A stretch of DNA of 64,000 bases, taken from the NCBI GenBank assembly GCA_006218045.1, contig VBWB01000027.1, positions 19,922 through 83,921 on the forward strand, given 5' to 3'. Position 1 is the first letter of the stretch. Each line of letters begins with the position of its first letter. Shown here piece after piece: positions 56,018 through 64,000 of this stretch. A program made the translations under genes and the position numbers. This DNA comes from Stygiobacter sp. GTDB lineage: Bacteria; Pseudomonadota; Alphaproteobacteria; Rhodospirillales; Magnetospirillaceae. The notes beneath the pieces are model-generated. The model saw only the letters and a program-made list of their open reading frames with translations. It was not told the origin of the DNA and searched no databases.

Positions 56018-57676
56018 TTACGCCGCGCGAACGGTGGACAGGAAATTCTCGACTTCGCCCCTCAACCGCCCGGTCTGTTGGTTGAGGGTGTCGGAAGAGC
56101 GCGACACCAGGGCCGCATTGTCGCCCACCTCTTCGGTGACGCCGACCAGACGATTGATGAATTCAGACACTTCCTGCGCCCCCGAGGCCGCCTGATGGAC
56201 GTTGCGGCTGATCTCCCCGGTCGCCGACGATTGTTCTTCGACTGCCGCGGCGATGGCCGAGGCCACTTCCGACATATCGCCGATGGTTTGATTGATGGTG
56301 CGAATGGCGTCCACCGCGTCATGGGTGGCATTCTGCACGGCGACGATCTGGTCGGTGATCTCCTCGCCGGCGACCACGGCAAAACCTTTTCCGGCCTCGC
56401 CGGCGCGTGCCGCCTCGATGGTGGCGTTCAAGGCCAGCAGATTGGTCTGGCTGGCGATGGCCGAAATCAGCTTGACCACTTCGCCGATCTTGGTTGCCGC
56501 TTGCGACAGTCCATGGATACAGGCATCGGTTTCAGCCGCTTTAGCCACCGCTTCGCCGGCGATGCGGGTGGAGTGCTGGACCTGACCGCTGATTTCCTGG
56601 ATCGAAGCCGACAATTCTTCGGTGGCCGAAGCCACGGTCTGGATATTGGCATTGACCTGTTCGGCGGCGCTGGCCACATTGCCGGCATCGTCGCGGGCGC
56701 TGGCGGCGATACCGGCCATGCCGCGGGCGGCGCCGTCATTGTCGCCCACCGCCTGGCCCATGCCATCGACCACACCCTTGACGCTGCCCTCGAAACTGTC
56801 GGCCAGTTTCAGCATGGCGCGGCGCCGCTCGGCCTCGGCCAGGGATTTCATCTGCTCCTGCTCGGCCCGCAGACGGGCGGCGTTGGCCGCCTCGTCGCGC
56901 AACACGGCGATGGACTGGGCCAAGGTGCCGATTTCATCGACCCGTGCCGTCGCCGGCACCTCGACCGCGTAATCGCCCTGGCTGATGCGACCGGTGACCT
57001 TGGCCAGCAGGTGCATGGGGCTGGCGATGGAGCGGGCCAAGACGACGGCGATCCCCAGCACCAGCGCCAGGATGCCCAGGCTGATCAAGGCCAGATCGCG
57101 CAAGGTCTCGCGGAAGGCGGCGTCCACGTCATCCAGGTAAAGACCGGTGCCGGCGAACCATTGCCACGGCTGATAGCCGACCACCGACGACACCTTGCGT
57201 TCAGCCACGCTTTGGCCGGCCTTGGGGAAATAATAGAAGACATGCCCGCCCCGGCCCTTGGCCAACTCGATCATCTTGGGGATGTAGACGAAGCCGTTGG
57301 CATCCTTGGAATCGATGAACGGCTTGCCCTCGCGCTCGGGGCGAACGCCATGGACGACGTTGATGCCGGCATAGTCATAGACGAAAAAATACTCTTCGCC
57401 CTGGTAGCGCATGGCCCGGATGGCGTCCTTGGCCAGCTTTTGCGCCGTGGCCTGATCGTATTCACCCTTCTTGGCGCGGGCGTCGAACTCGGCCATGACC
57501 GTCACGGCCGCTTCCGCCAGATTGCGGGTCTTGTTGATGGCCGCGTCCAGCTTTTCCTGCTTGACGAAATCGGCGGCGACGACGGTCAGCCCCAGCAAGC
57601 CGATGGCGCTGATCGCGACCAGACCGAGCAGGCGGACCATGATGGATTTGATCTGAAAAGCTTTTCCGGTAGCCAT
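56018..57676 (-). CDS. Methyl-accepting chemotaxis protein with single Cache sensor, copy 2 (tip deletion)
   Basis: The 552-residue receptor is a close paralogue of the downstream copy in sensor, HAMP and signalling domains. In its hairpin tip it reads [14 protein letters not shown]: compared with copy 1 it lacks the VKTLATQ segment and about six further residues, roughly 13 relative to a normal receptor. These residues normally form contacts with CheA and CheW. The deletion keeps the frame. GGGGGAC precedes the start at 57676. It may signal poorly or not at all. Confidence 0.92.
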   Translation of the reverse strand: MATGKAFQIKSIMVRLLGLVAISAIGLLGLTVVAADFVKQEKLDAAINKTRNLAEAAVTVMAEFDARAKKGEYDQATAQKLAKDAIRAMRYQGEEYFFVYDYAGINVVHGVRPEREGKPFIDSKDANGFVYIPKMIELAKGRGGHVFYYFPKAGQSVAERKVSSVVGYQPWQWFAGTGLYLDDVDAAFRETLRDLALISLGILALVLGIAVVLARSIASPMHLLAKVTGRISQGDYAVEVPATARVDEIGTLAQSIAVLRDEAANAARLRAEQEQMKSLAEAERRRAMLKLADSFEGSVKGVVDGMGQAVGDNDGAARGMAGIAASARDDAGNVASAAEQVNANIQTVASATEELSASIQEISGQVQHSTRIAGEAVAKAAETDACIHGLSQAATKIGEVVKLISAIASQTNLLALNATIEAARAGEAGKGFAVVAGEEITDQIVAVQNATHDAVDAIRTINQTIGDMSEVASAIAAAVEEQSSATGEISRNVHQAASGAQEVSEFINRLVGVTEEVGDNAALVSRSSDTLNQQTGRLRGEVENFLSTVRAA

Positions 57677-57864
57677 AACGTCCCCCTTACCCCATCTCCG
57701 AACCGAGGCGGCCAACCGACCGCAGCCGGGACAGGCCCAATACCAACGACCATATGAGCTTAGGGTAATGCAATGGAAACATCCATCGTGCTTAGGGCGG
57801 AAAAGCTCTGATGATTCAGAAGGAGGGTGGGGGGGCGATCTTCAGGACGTTGCGGCAGGCCGCC

Positions 57865-58365
57865 TTACGCGTGCTCGGAATCCGATCCGGCATCGACGTC
57901 GATGGGAACGCCGGGCTGATGCTTGGAATTGCGGATTGCCAACGAGCTTTTGACATGGCTGATATTGGGCGCCGCCGTCAGCCGGGTGGTCAGGAAGCGT
58001 TGATAATCGTCCCAGTCATGGGCGACGATTTTCAGCAGAAAATCGGTTTCACCCGCCAGCATGTGGCATTCGCGCACTTCCGGCCAGCCCTGAACCAGAT
58101 CCTCGAAGGCGCGCAAATCGGCCTCGGCCTGGCTGTTCAGCCCCACATGGGCGAATACGGTGACGTTGAAGCCCAGGGCGTGGGGTTCGATCTCGGCGTG
58201 ATAGCCCTTGATGTAGCCGGCCTCTTCCAGGGCACGCACCCGTCGCAGGCAAGGCGGAGCGGAGATGCCGGCGCGGCGGGCCAGTTCCACATTCGTCATC
58301 CGTCCATCGGCTTGCAAATCCGCCAGAATCCGACGGTCGATGCGGTCCAGCTTGACCCGCTGCAT
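57865..58365 (-). CDS. Lrp/AsnC family transcriptional regulator
   Basis: The 166-residue protein has an N-terminal helix-turn-helix (about 5-60: LDRIDRRILADLQADGRM, VELARRAGISAPPCLRRVRA) and a C-terminal RAM/AsnC ligand domain (about 70-145, with VRECHMLAGETDFLLKI). Lrp-type regulators sense amino acids. It is divergent from the peroxiredoxin gene, with 264 bases between the starts. A GGAG lies eight bases before the start at 58365. The target is unknown. Confidence 0.93.
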   Translation of the reverse strand: MQRVKLDRIDRRILADLQADGRMTNVELARRAGISAPPCLRRVRALEEAGYIKGYHAEIEPHALGFNVTVFAHVGLNSQAEADLRAFEDLVQGWPEVRECHMLAGETDFLLKIVAHDWDDYQRFLTTRLTAAPNISHVKSSLAIRNSKHQPGVPIDVDAGSDSEHA

Positions 58366-58629
58366 TAGGGAACTCCAAAAGCAAGGCACTTTACGAAATT
58401 ATATTACCCCGACAATTCTCATCCGCCAAGCCCCACGTTGCAGCGCCGCAAGTCTTTCGGTACTTTCCTTGCGCCTGACGGGAAGGCGGCGCAACTGTTG
58501 ATGCGAATTACCGGTCGGCCGCGACACCGAACCAACAGTGGATTGAAATCATTCCATCTTGCGCCCCCTCTCGCCGCGAACTAGATTGCCCGCCATATGA
58601 CCTCAACTTTTGATTCAAGGAGCTTCCGG

Positions 58630-59250
58630 ATGTCCGACGCCGTCAATCCCCTGAGCCTGGTGACCACCGCCGCCCCTGACTTCACCGCTCCGGCGGTGAT
58701 GCCGGACAATTCCATCAACGAGGCCTTCAACCTGAAGTCCTATTTGGCCGGCTCCTACGGCCTGGTGTTCTTCTATCCGCTCGACTTCACCTTCGTCTGC
58801 CCGTCGGAAATCCTGGCCCACGACCACCGCGTCAAGGCCCTGGCGGAAAAGAACTGCAAGGTCGTCGCCGTGTCGGTGGATTCGCACTTCACCCATCTGG
58901 CCTGGAAGAATACCGCCATCGACAAGGGCGGTCTGGGCAATGTCCAGTTCCCCATGGTCGCCGATCTGACCAAGTCCATCGCCAAGTCCTATGGCGTACT
59001 GATCAACGACGCCGTCGCCCTGCGCGGTTCGTTCCTGATCGACAAGGCCGGCAATGTCCAGGTCGCCCATGTCAACAACCTGCCCCTGGGCCGCAACGTC
59101 GACGAAATGCTGCGTCTGGTCGACGCCTTGCAGTTCCATGAAGAGCACGGCGAGGTTTGCCCCGCCGGTTGGCAGAAGGGCAAGGCCGGCATGACCGCCA
59201 GCCCGGACGGCGTCGCCAAGTATCTGGCCGCCCACGCCACCGAGCTGTAA
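58630..59250 (+). CDS. Peroxiredoxin (2-Cys, AhpC/TSA family)
   Basis: The 206-residue enzyme reduces peroxides with thiols. The peroxidatic cysteine is in FYPLDFTFVCPSE near residue 52 and the resolving cysteine in EVCPAGW near 177, as in typical 2-Cys enzymes. GGAG lies 7-10 bases before ATG 58630; an in-frame upstream ATG at 58597 is less favoured. A strong terminator follows at 59273. The divergent Lrp gene and a nearby trxB (61486) may belong to the same redox theme. Confidence 0.95.
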   Translation: MSDAVNPLSLVTTAAPDFTAPAVMPDNSINEAFNLKSYLAGSYGLVFFYPLDFTFVCPSEILAHDHRVKALAEKNCKVVAVSVDSHFTHLAWKNTAIDKGGLGNVQFPMVADLTKSIAKSYGVLINDAVALRGSFLIDKAGNVQVAHVNNLPLGRNVDEMLRLVDALQFHEEHGEVCPAGWQKGKAGMTASPDGVAKYLAAHATEL

Positions 59251-59272
59251 CCCTCGCTCGTACGTCTTATGG

Positions 59273-59308
59273 ACGGGCGCGGGGCTTTCCCGCGCCCGTT
59301 CTTTTTTT
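59273..59308 (+). terminator. Rho-independent terminator after the peroxiredoxin
   Basis: An 11-bp stem (ACGGGCGCGGG / CCCGCGCCCGT) with a five-base loop is followed by TCTTTTTTT. Confidence 0.92.
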
Positions 59309-59390
59309 ATCCGTCGTCATCTTGAGCGTGGATTTCTTTCAGCCATATCTCTTATACCGATGGTATGAGCTCTGGTGGGGCAGAACATCA

Positions 59391-61409
59391 ATGGCCACGG
59401 GTGAGACGACCGAAAGGGTTGATAGACCGTTGCACTCGTTGCGCGCAGCGCTGCTGGTGCCGGCGGTGGTGCTCAATCTGCTGGCCGGCCTGGGGGTCGC
59501 GTTTCTGGCCTTCGGCAATGCCCGCGACAGCGTTACCCATCTGTCCACCCATCTGCATCGGGAGATCGCCCAGCGGGTGGTGCAGAAGCTGGACAGCTTT
59601 CTGTCACAGCCTCCCCGCCTGCTGCAGACCCACGCCGCCGTTCTGGAAACCGGGGGAATGCCCCTTGACGATCCAGCCGCGCTGCGCCGCTATTTCGCCC
59701 GCCAGATCGGCATCCATGACGGCATCAGCAGCCATTATCTGGGTTGGCCCCAAGGCGGCATGGCCGGGGCCGGCATCGAGAACGGCAAGGCCTATATCAC
59801 CGGCACCGCCGGCACCGAAGCGGGAGAATGGCGAAAATCCTGGGTTGGGCCGGATTTCACCGACGCCGGAGCCGTGAGCGCCTTGCCCATGTTCGACGCC
59901 CGCCTGCGCCCCTGGTTCAAGCGGGCGCAGGAAGCCCAAGGCGTGGTGTGGAGCGACATCTATATCCTGTTCACCGGTCAGGATATGGCGCTGACCGCCA
60001 GCATGGCCATCCGCGACGATCAAAACGCCCTGCGCGGCGTCATCGCCACCGACACGTTTTTGTCGCGGATCGCCGAATTCCTGCGAGAGGTTCATCAAAA
60101 TCAGCCGGGCCTGACCTTCATCGTCGACAGTTCCGGGCAATTGGTGGCCACTTCATCACCCGATCAGCCCTTCATTGCCGCCACCGGGACCAGCCCCGCC
60201 CGGCGCATCAGCGCCGCCACATCGGGCAACCCGGTGATGGAGGCGGCCATGGACGCCTTGCCCATCCAATCCAGCGGGCAATACACGGTCACCGCCGCCG
60301 GAAGCCGGCATGCCATCGCCGTCCAGCCCTGCGCCCCGGGCCTGTCGTGGCGGGTGCTGGTGGCGGTACCGGAAGAGACCTATCTGGCCGGCCTCGACGC
60401 CGCCAACCATCGCACCATGCTGCTGATCGCCGCCACCTTGTGCCTGACCGCCGGGCTGGGGTTGTGGCTGGCCCATGGCCTGAACCGGTCCATCACCGCC
60501 ATCGGCACCGGTGCCCAGGCCATCAGCGAAGGGCAGTTGGGCCACCGGGTCGCCGTTCCCGCCGTGGCCGAATTGGCGGAACTGGCCCATTCCTTCAACC
60601 GCATGGCCGACGGCTTGCAGCAGGCGCGAAACGAGCAGACCCGGCATCTGGCGGAAATCACCCGGGCGGAAGGCGATTTGCGTCACAAGAACGAAGAACT
60701 GGAGCGTTCCAACGCCGAGTTGGAATATTTCGCCTATGTGGCCAGCCATGATCTGCGCGAACCCTTGCGCAACGTCACCACCTATTCCACCTTGCTGGGC
60801 AAACGGCTGGCAGGCCGTATCGACGCGGATGAAAAGGAGTTCCTGGGCTTTATCCACGATGGCGGCCTGCGCATGGATGCCCTGGTGCGTGATCTGCTGG
60901 ATTTCGCCCGCGTCGGTCGCCACGGTGAAAGCGCGGAGGAAACCGATTTCGCCGACGTGGTGGAAACCGCGCGCTCCAACCTGCGGGTCCAGATGCAGGA
61001 ATGCGGCGGCAGCATCACCCTGACCACAGCCCTGCCGGTCTTGTCGGCCTGTCGCCGCGACATGGTCAGCCTGATCCAGAATCTGCTGGCCAACGCCCTG
61101 AAATATCGCCAGCCCGATCTGCCGCCTGAAATCACCATCGCCTGCCGGCGCGCCGATGGGGGCTGGCACTTCACCATCACCGATAACGGCATCGGTCTGG
61201 CGCCGGGCTTCGATTATGAGGAACGCATCTTCCGCCTGTTCCAGCGGCTGCATCAACGCAGCCAGTTCGGCGGCGGCACCGGCGTCGGTCTGGCCATCTG
61301 CAAGAAGGTGGTGGAACGCCATGGCGGGCGCATCTGGGTGACGTCGGAAGGGCCGGACCAGGGGGCGAGCTTCCATTTCACCCTGCCCGATCATCCGCCG
61401 GCGGATTGA
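59391..61409 (+). CDS. Membrane sensor histidine kinase
   Basis: The 672-residue protein has an N-terminal membrane helix (about 22-40), a large periplasmic double-Cache-like sensor (about 45-335), a second helix (about 340-362), HAMP (about 365-415), a coiled coil (about 425-450), HisKA (ASHDLREPLRN near 454) and HATPase (NLLANALKYR near 567, DNGIGL, GGTGVGLAIC near 628). It is an intact kinase core without a receiver domain. The response regulator is not adjacent. The start ATG 59391 is supported by GGTGGGG upstream. Confidence 0.92.
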   Translation: MATGETTERVDRPLHSLRAALLVPAVVLNLLAGLGVAFLAFGNARDSVTHLSTHLHREIAQRVVQKLDSFLSQPPRLLQTHAAVLETGGMPLDDPAALRRYFARQIGIHDGISSHYLGWPQGGMAGAGIENGKAYITGTAGTEAGEWRKSWVGPDFTDAGAVSALPMFDARLRPWFKRAQEAQGVVWSDIYILFTGQDMALTASMAIRDDQNALRGVIATDTFLSRIAEFLREVHQNQPGLTFIVDSSGQLVATSSPDQPFIAATGTSPARRISAATSGNPVMEAAMDALPIQSSGQYTVTAAGSRHAIAVQPCAPGLSWRVLVAVPEETYLAGLDAANHRTMLLIAATLCLTAGLGLWLAHGLNRSITAIGTGAQAISEGQLGHRVAVPAVAELAELAHSFNRMADGLQQARNEQTRHLAEITRAEGDLRHKNEELERSNAELEYFAYVASHDLREPLRNVTTYSTLLGKRLAGRIDADEKEFLGFIHDGGLRMDALVRDLLDFARVGRHGESAEETDFADVVETARSNLRVQMQECGGSITLTTALPVLSACRRDMVSLIQNLLANALKYRQPDLPPEITIACRRADGGWHFTITDNGIGLAPGFDYEERIFRLFQRLHQRSQFGGGTGVGLAICKKVVERHGGRIWVTSEGPDQGASFHFTLPDHPPAD

Positions 61410-61461
61410 ATCACTCAGCCGCACGCTTGCGCCCGCGTGCCACCCCTCTTATCTTCTCTGA

Positions 61462-62436
<975 letters not shown>

Positions 62437-62522
62437 CTTGCGGCAACATCAGGATTGAACGAGAAACGCGGCCATGGGGGGACGCATTTCTTATGTTCCC
62501 GGAAAGGAGCCGGTTCTAGACG

Positions 62523-63416
62523 ATGGATTGGGACAAACTCAGGGTCTTCCATGCGGTGGCGGAAGCGGGCAGCTTCACCCATGCGGGCGAGGTCCTGAAC
62601 CTCAGCCAATCGGCGGTCAGCCGCCAGATCAGCGCGCTGGAGGAAAGCCTGAACCTGCCCCTGTTCCATCGTCACGCCCGCGGCCTGATCCTGACCGAGC
62701 AGGGCGAGTTGCTGTACAAGACGGCGCGCGACATCTTTTCCAAGCTGGCCATGACCGAGGCGTTGCTGACCGAAAGTCGCGAACGACCACAGGGACCGCT
62801 GAAGATTACCACCACCGTCGCCTTCGGCTCGCTGTGGCTGACGCCGCGCATCAAGGAATTCCTGGACCTCTACCCGGATATCGCGGTGACCATGGTGCTT
62901 TATGACGGCGAGCTGGATCTGGCCATGCGTGAGGCCGATGTGGCCATCCGCATGATGCCGCCGCGCCAGCCCGACCTGATCCAGCGTCACCTGCTGACCA
63001 TGCATTACAACGTCTACGCGGCGCCGGAATACCTGAAGAAATACGGCATGCCCAAATCGGCCGAGGATTTGGACAACCACCACATCGTCATCTATGGCGA
63101 CGACGCCCGGGTGTCGCCGCCGGTGGCCAACGTCAACTGGCTCCTGGAAACCGGGGCGCAGCCCCTGGCCCAACGCAAGCCGGTGCTTGAGGTCAATAAC
63201 ATCTACGGCATCTACCGGGCGGTGAAGTCCGGTCTGGGCGTTGCCGCTCTGCCCGATTACATGACCACCGAGGCCGACAATCTGGTCCATATCCTGCCCG
63301 AACTGAAGGGGCCGAAGCTGGACGCCTATTTCGTCTATCCGGAAGAGTTGCGCCATTCCAAGCGCATCACCGTCTTCCGTGATTTTCTGCTGTCGAAAAT
63401 CCAGGAAGCCCTGTAG
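62523..63416 (+). CDS. LysR-type transcriptional regulator
   Basis: The 297-residue protein has a winged helix-turn-helix at about residues 4-60 (FHAVAEAGSFTHAGEVLNLS, AVSRQISALEE) and a co-inducer-binding domain from about 90 (ITTTVAFGSLWLTPRIKEFL). LysR regulators usually control a nearby gene. The closest candidate is trxB upstream, same strand. AAAGGAG lies 14-20 bases before the start. Confidence 0.93.
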   Translation: MDWDKLRVFHAVAEAGSFTHAGEVLNLSQSAVSRQISALEESLNLPLFHRHARGLILTEQGELLYKTARDIFSKLAMTEALLTESRERPQGPLKITTTVAFGSLWLTPRIKEFLDLYPDIAVTMVLYDGELDLAMREADVAIRMMPPRQPDLIQRHLLTMHYNVYAAPEYLKKYGMPKSAEDLDNHHIVIYGDDARVSPPVANVNWLLETGAQPLAQRKPVLEVNNIYGIYRAVKSGLGVAALPDYMTTEADNLVHILPELKGPKLDAYFVYPEELRHSKRITVFRDFLLSKIQEAL

Positions 63417-63599
63417 CCACGCCCCAATTGGGCGCTGTCACTGATTTTCGTCAATCCATCCGCGCGATGAATCGGCCCTTATGCCCAAAGCCCAGGCAAT
63501 CCCTGGCTTTGCCGCCGGTATGCGCACTTTGCATGCCCCCGCTGCCTTTTTTCCCATGGTTGCGCAGTGCAACATGCCGTACAAACTGGCCATCGGTTG

Positions 63600-63757
63600 T
63601 TGCAACGCAGCAGCCCGAAAGTTTCGGCAGGGTTTCCTTGCCGCTTCCTGGGGTCTCCCCAGGAACTCAGGGTCCTAGTTGGATCCTACGTCTCCTAGAC
63701 GTGAAGCCTCCCTGTTTGACTTAGGCCCCGGTGCATAACCGGGGCCTCTCTTTTTTC
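63600..63757 (+). ncRNA. Candidate structured small RNA ending in a terminator
   Basis: The 488 bases between the LysR gene and the IS end hold no convincing gene. This part shows hairpins CCGAAA/TTTCGG (63615-63627), TCCTGGGG/CCCCAGGA (63646-63664) and ACGTCT/AGACGT (63688-63702), then CCTCCC (63707-63712), which could pair with ribosome-binding sites, and a strong terminator. The 5' end is unknown. An inverted repeat GTTGC-GCAGT-GCAAC lies upstream at 63559-63573. 63758-63875 shows nothing I recognise. Confidence 0.4.
63724..63757 (+). terminator. Rho-independent terminator
   Basis: The stem GGCCCCGG (63724-63731) / CCGGGGCC (63739-63746) with loop TGCATAA is followed by TCTCTTTTTTC. It ends whatever transcript crosses the candidate small RNA. 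Confidence 0.92.
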
Positions 63758-63875
63758 AATGACTTAGCGAACTCCCCACTGCTCCGTCAGCACCATGCCA
63801 AAAGCCGCCATGTCGCACCCCTGAAGCCTTCCTCGATGGCCTGGCGCATGGAATAGCGCATCGATCCTCTCAATC

Positions 63876-63895
63876 GTCATTCCCGCGCAGGCGGG
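63876..63895 (+). repeat. Truncated copy of the dispersed palindromic repeat
   Basis: The sequence GTCATTCCCGCGCAGGCGGG matches the unit at 1949-2031, but its second half (xxTCCAGG) is replaced by the sequence of the adjacent IS end. Confidence 0.8.
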
Positions 63896-64000
63896 TAGAT
63901 GGACTCACATTTCAAGTGCAACACCGAGGCTGATTTCTTGGCCGAGGAAGACCTCCAAGGGCGTTCGGAAGTCGAGGCATCGGCGTGGCGTAAGATTGTA
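63896..64000 (-). mobile_element. IS30-type insertion sequence, right end (partial)
   Basis: The element appears to begin where the palindromic repeat breaks off at about 63896 and to continue past the window. Its terminal region leads directly into the transposase stop. The other end and the target duplication cannot be seen. Confidence 0.65.
63905..64000 (-). CDS. IS30-family transposase, C-terminal fragment
   Basis: The last 31 codons of a minus-strand gene are present, with the stop at 63907-63905. The protein reads NLTPRRCLDFRTPLEVF and ends GVALEM. The pattern N-x2-PRRCL-x-F-x-TP-x-EVF followed by a short VAL tail is the C-terminus of IS30-family DDE transposases. The gene continues beyond the right edge, so completeness is unknown. 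Confidence 0.8.
   Translation of the reverse strand, partial: YNLTPRRCLDFRTPLEVFLGQEISLGVALEM

Noticed and set aside
59157..59390. N-terminal extension of the histidine kinase overlapping the peroxiredoxin
   Set aside because: The extension is out of frame with the peroxiredoxin and crosses its terminator. ATG 59391 directly precedes the expected membrane helix.
63481..63678. 65-residue frame in the intergenic region before the IS
   Set aside because: No family pattern, no good ribosome-binding site, and it runs through perfect RNA hairpins. A structured RNA is more likely.

Overview
The window is a gene-dense, high-GC bacterial chromosome segment. It looks like an alphaproteobacterium of the Rhodospirillaceae type, and a Magnetospirillum-like organism is my best guess. 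The guess rests on GC-rich codon use, the rpmH-rnpA-yidD-yidC-engB-argB order, two chemoreceptors with single Cache sensors, several c-di-GMP and PAS signalling proteins, and GC-rich palindromic intergenic repeats. No magnetosome genes are present, so the genus is inference.

Layout. 1-8 kb: a partial SUV3-like helicase, queE-queD for 7-deazaguanine synthesis, an SPFH-NfeD-rsmE operon, gpsA, and a YciI/EVE/Rieske trio. 8-11 kb: acs with a damaged 3' end, and an alpha/beta hydrolase. 11-16 kb: tRNA-Leu(UAA), three unrecognised genes, a 27-bp minisatellite, and an octaheme cytochrome c / cytochrome b / DUF2141 operon. 16-21 kb: tam and the ribosome/membrane-insertion operon ending in argB. 21-30 kb: rlmN, a UvrD/PcrA helicase, a ParDE toxin-antitoxin pair with a palindromic operator, prmA, a SPOR lipoprotein, an ABC-F protein, an EamA exporter and an amidase. 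30-37 kb: a cobalamin-riboswitch-controlled uptake operon on the minus strand (btuB, an unrecognised gene, a binding-protein/permease fusion, btuD, tonB-like). 37-46 kb: a signalling block (PP2C phosphatase, two GGDEF proteins) and a DUF748 protein. 46-54 kb: a TauE/SafE exporter, argC, a gamma-carbonic anhydrase, a degenerate GGDEF-like protein, a multi-spanning membrane protein and an AsmA protein. 54-64 kb: two tandem chemoreceptors, an Lrp regulator, a peroxiredoxin, a histidine kinase, trxB, a LysR regulator, a structured intergenic transcript candidate, and the end of an IS30-type element that has cut into a dispersed palindromic repeat.

The most notable points are: the complete B12 uptake operon with a fused substrate-binding protein and permease, and a leader containing three mutually exclusive pairing segments that include the btuB Shine-Dalgarno; an apparent ~62-nt deletion in acs that throws the catalytic C-terminus out of frame; non-heptad deletions at the signalling tip of both tandem chemoreceptors; an octaheme cytochrome electron-transfer module; and a structured, terminator-ended non-coding segment next to an IS end. 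I did not find a defence island, CRISPR array or prophage.
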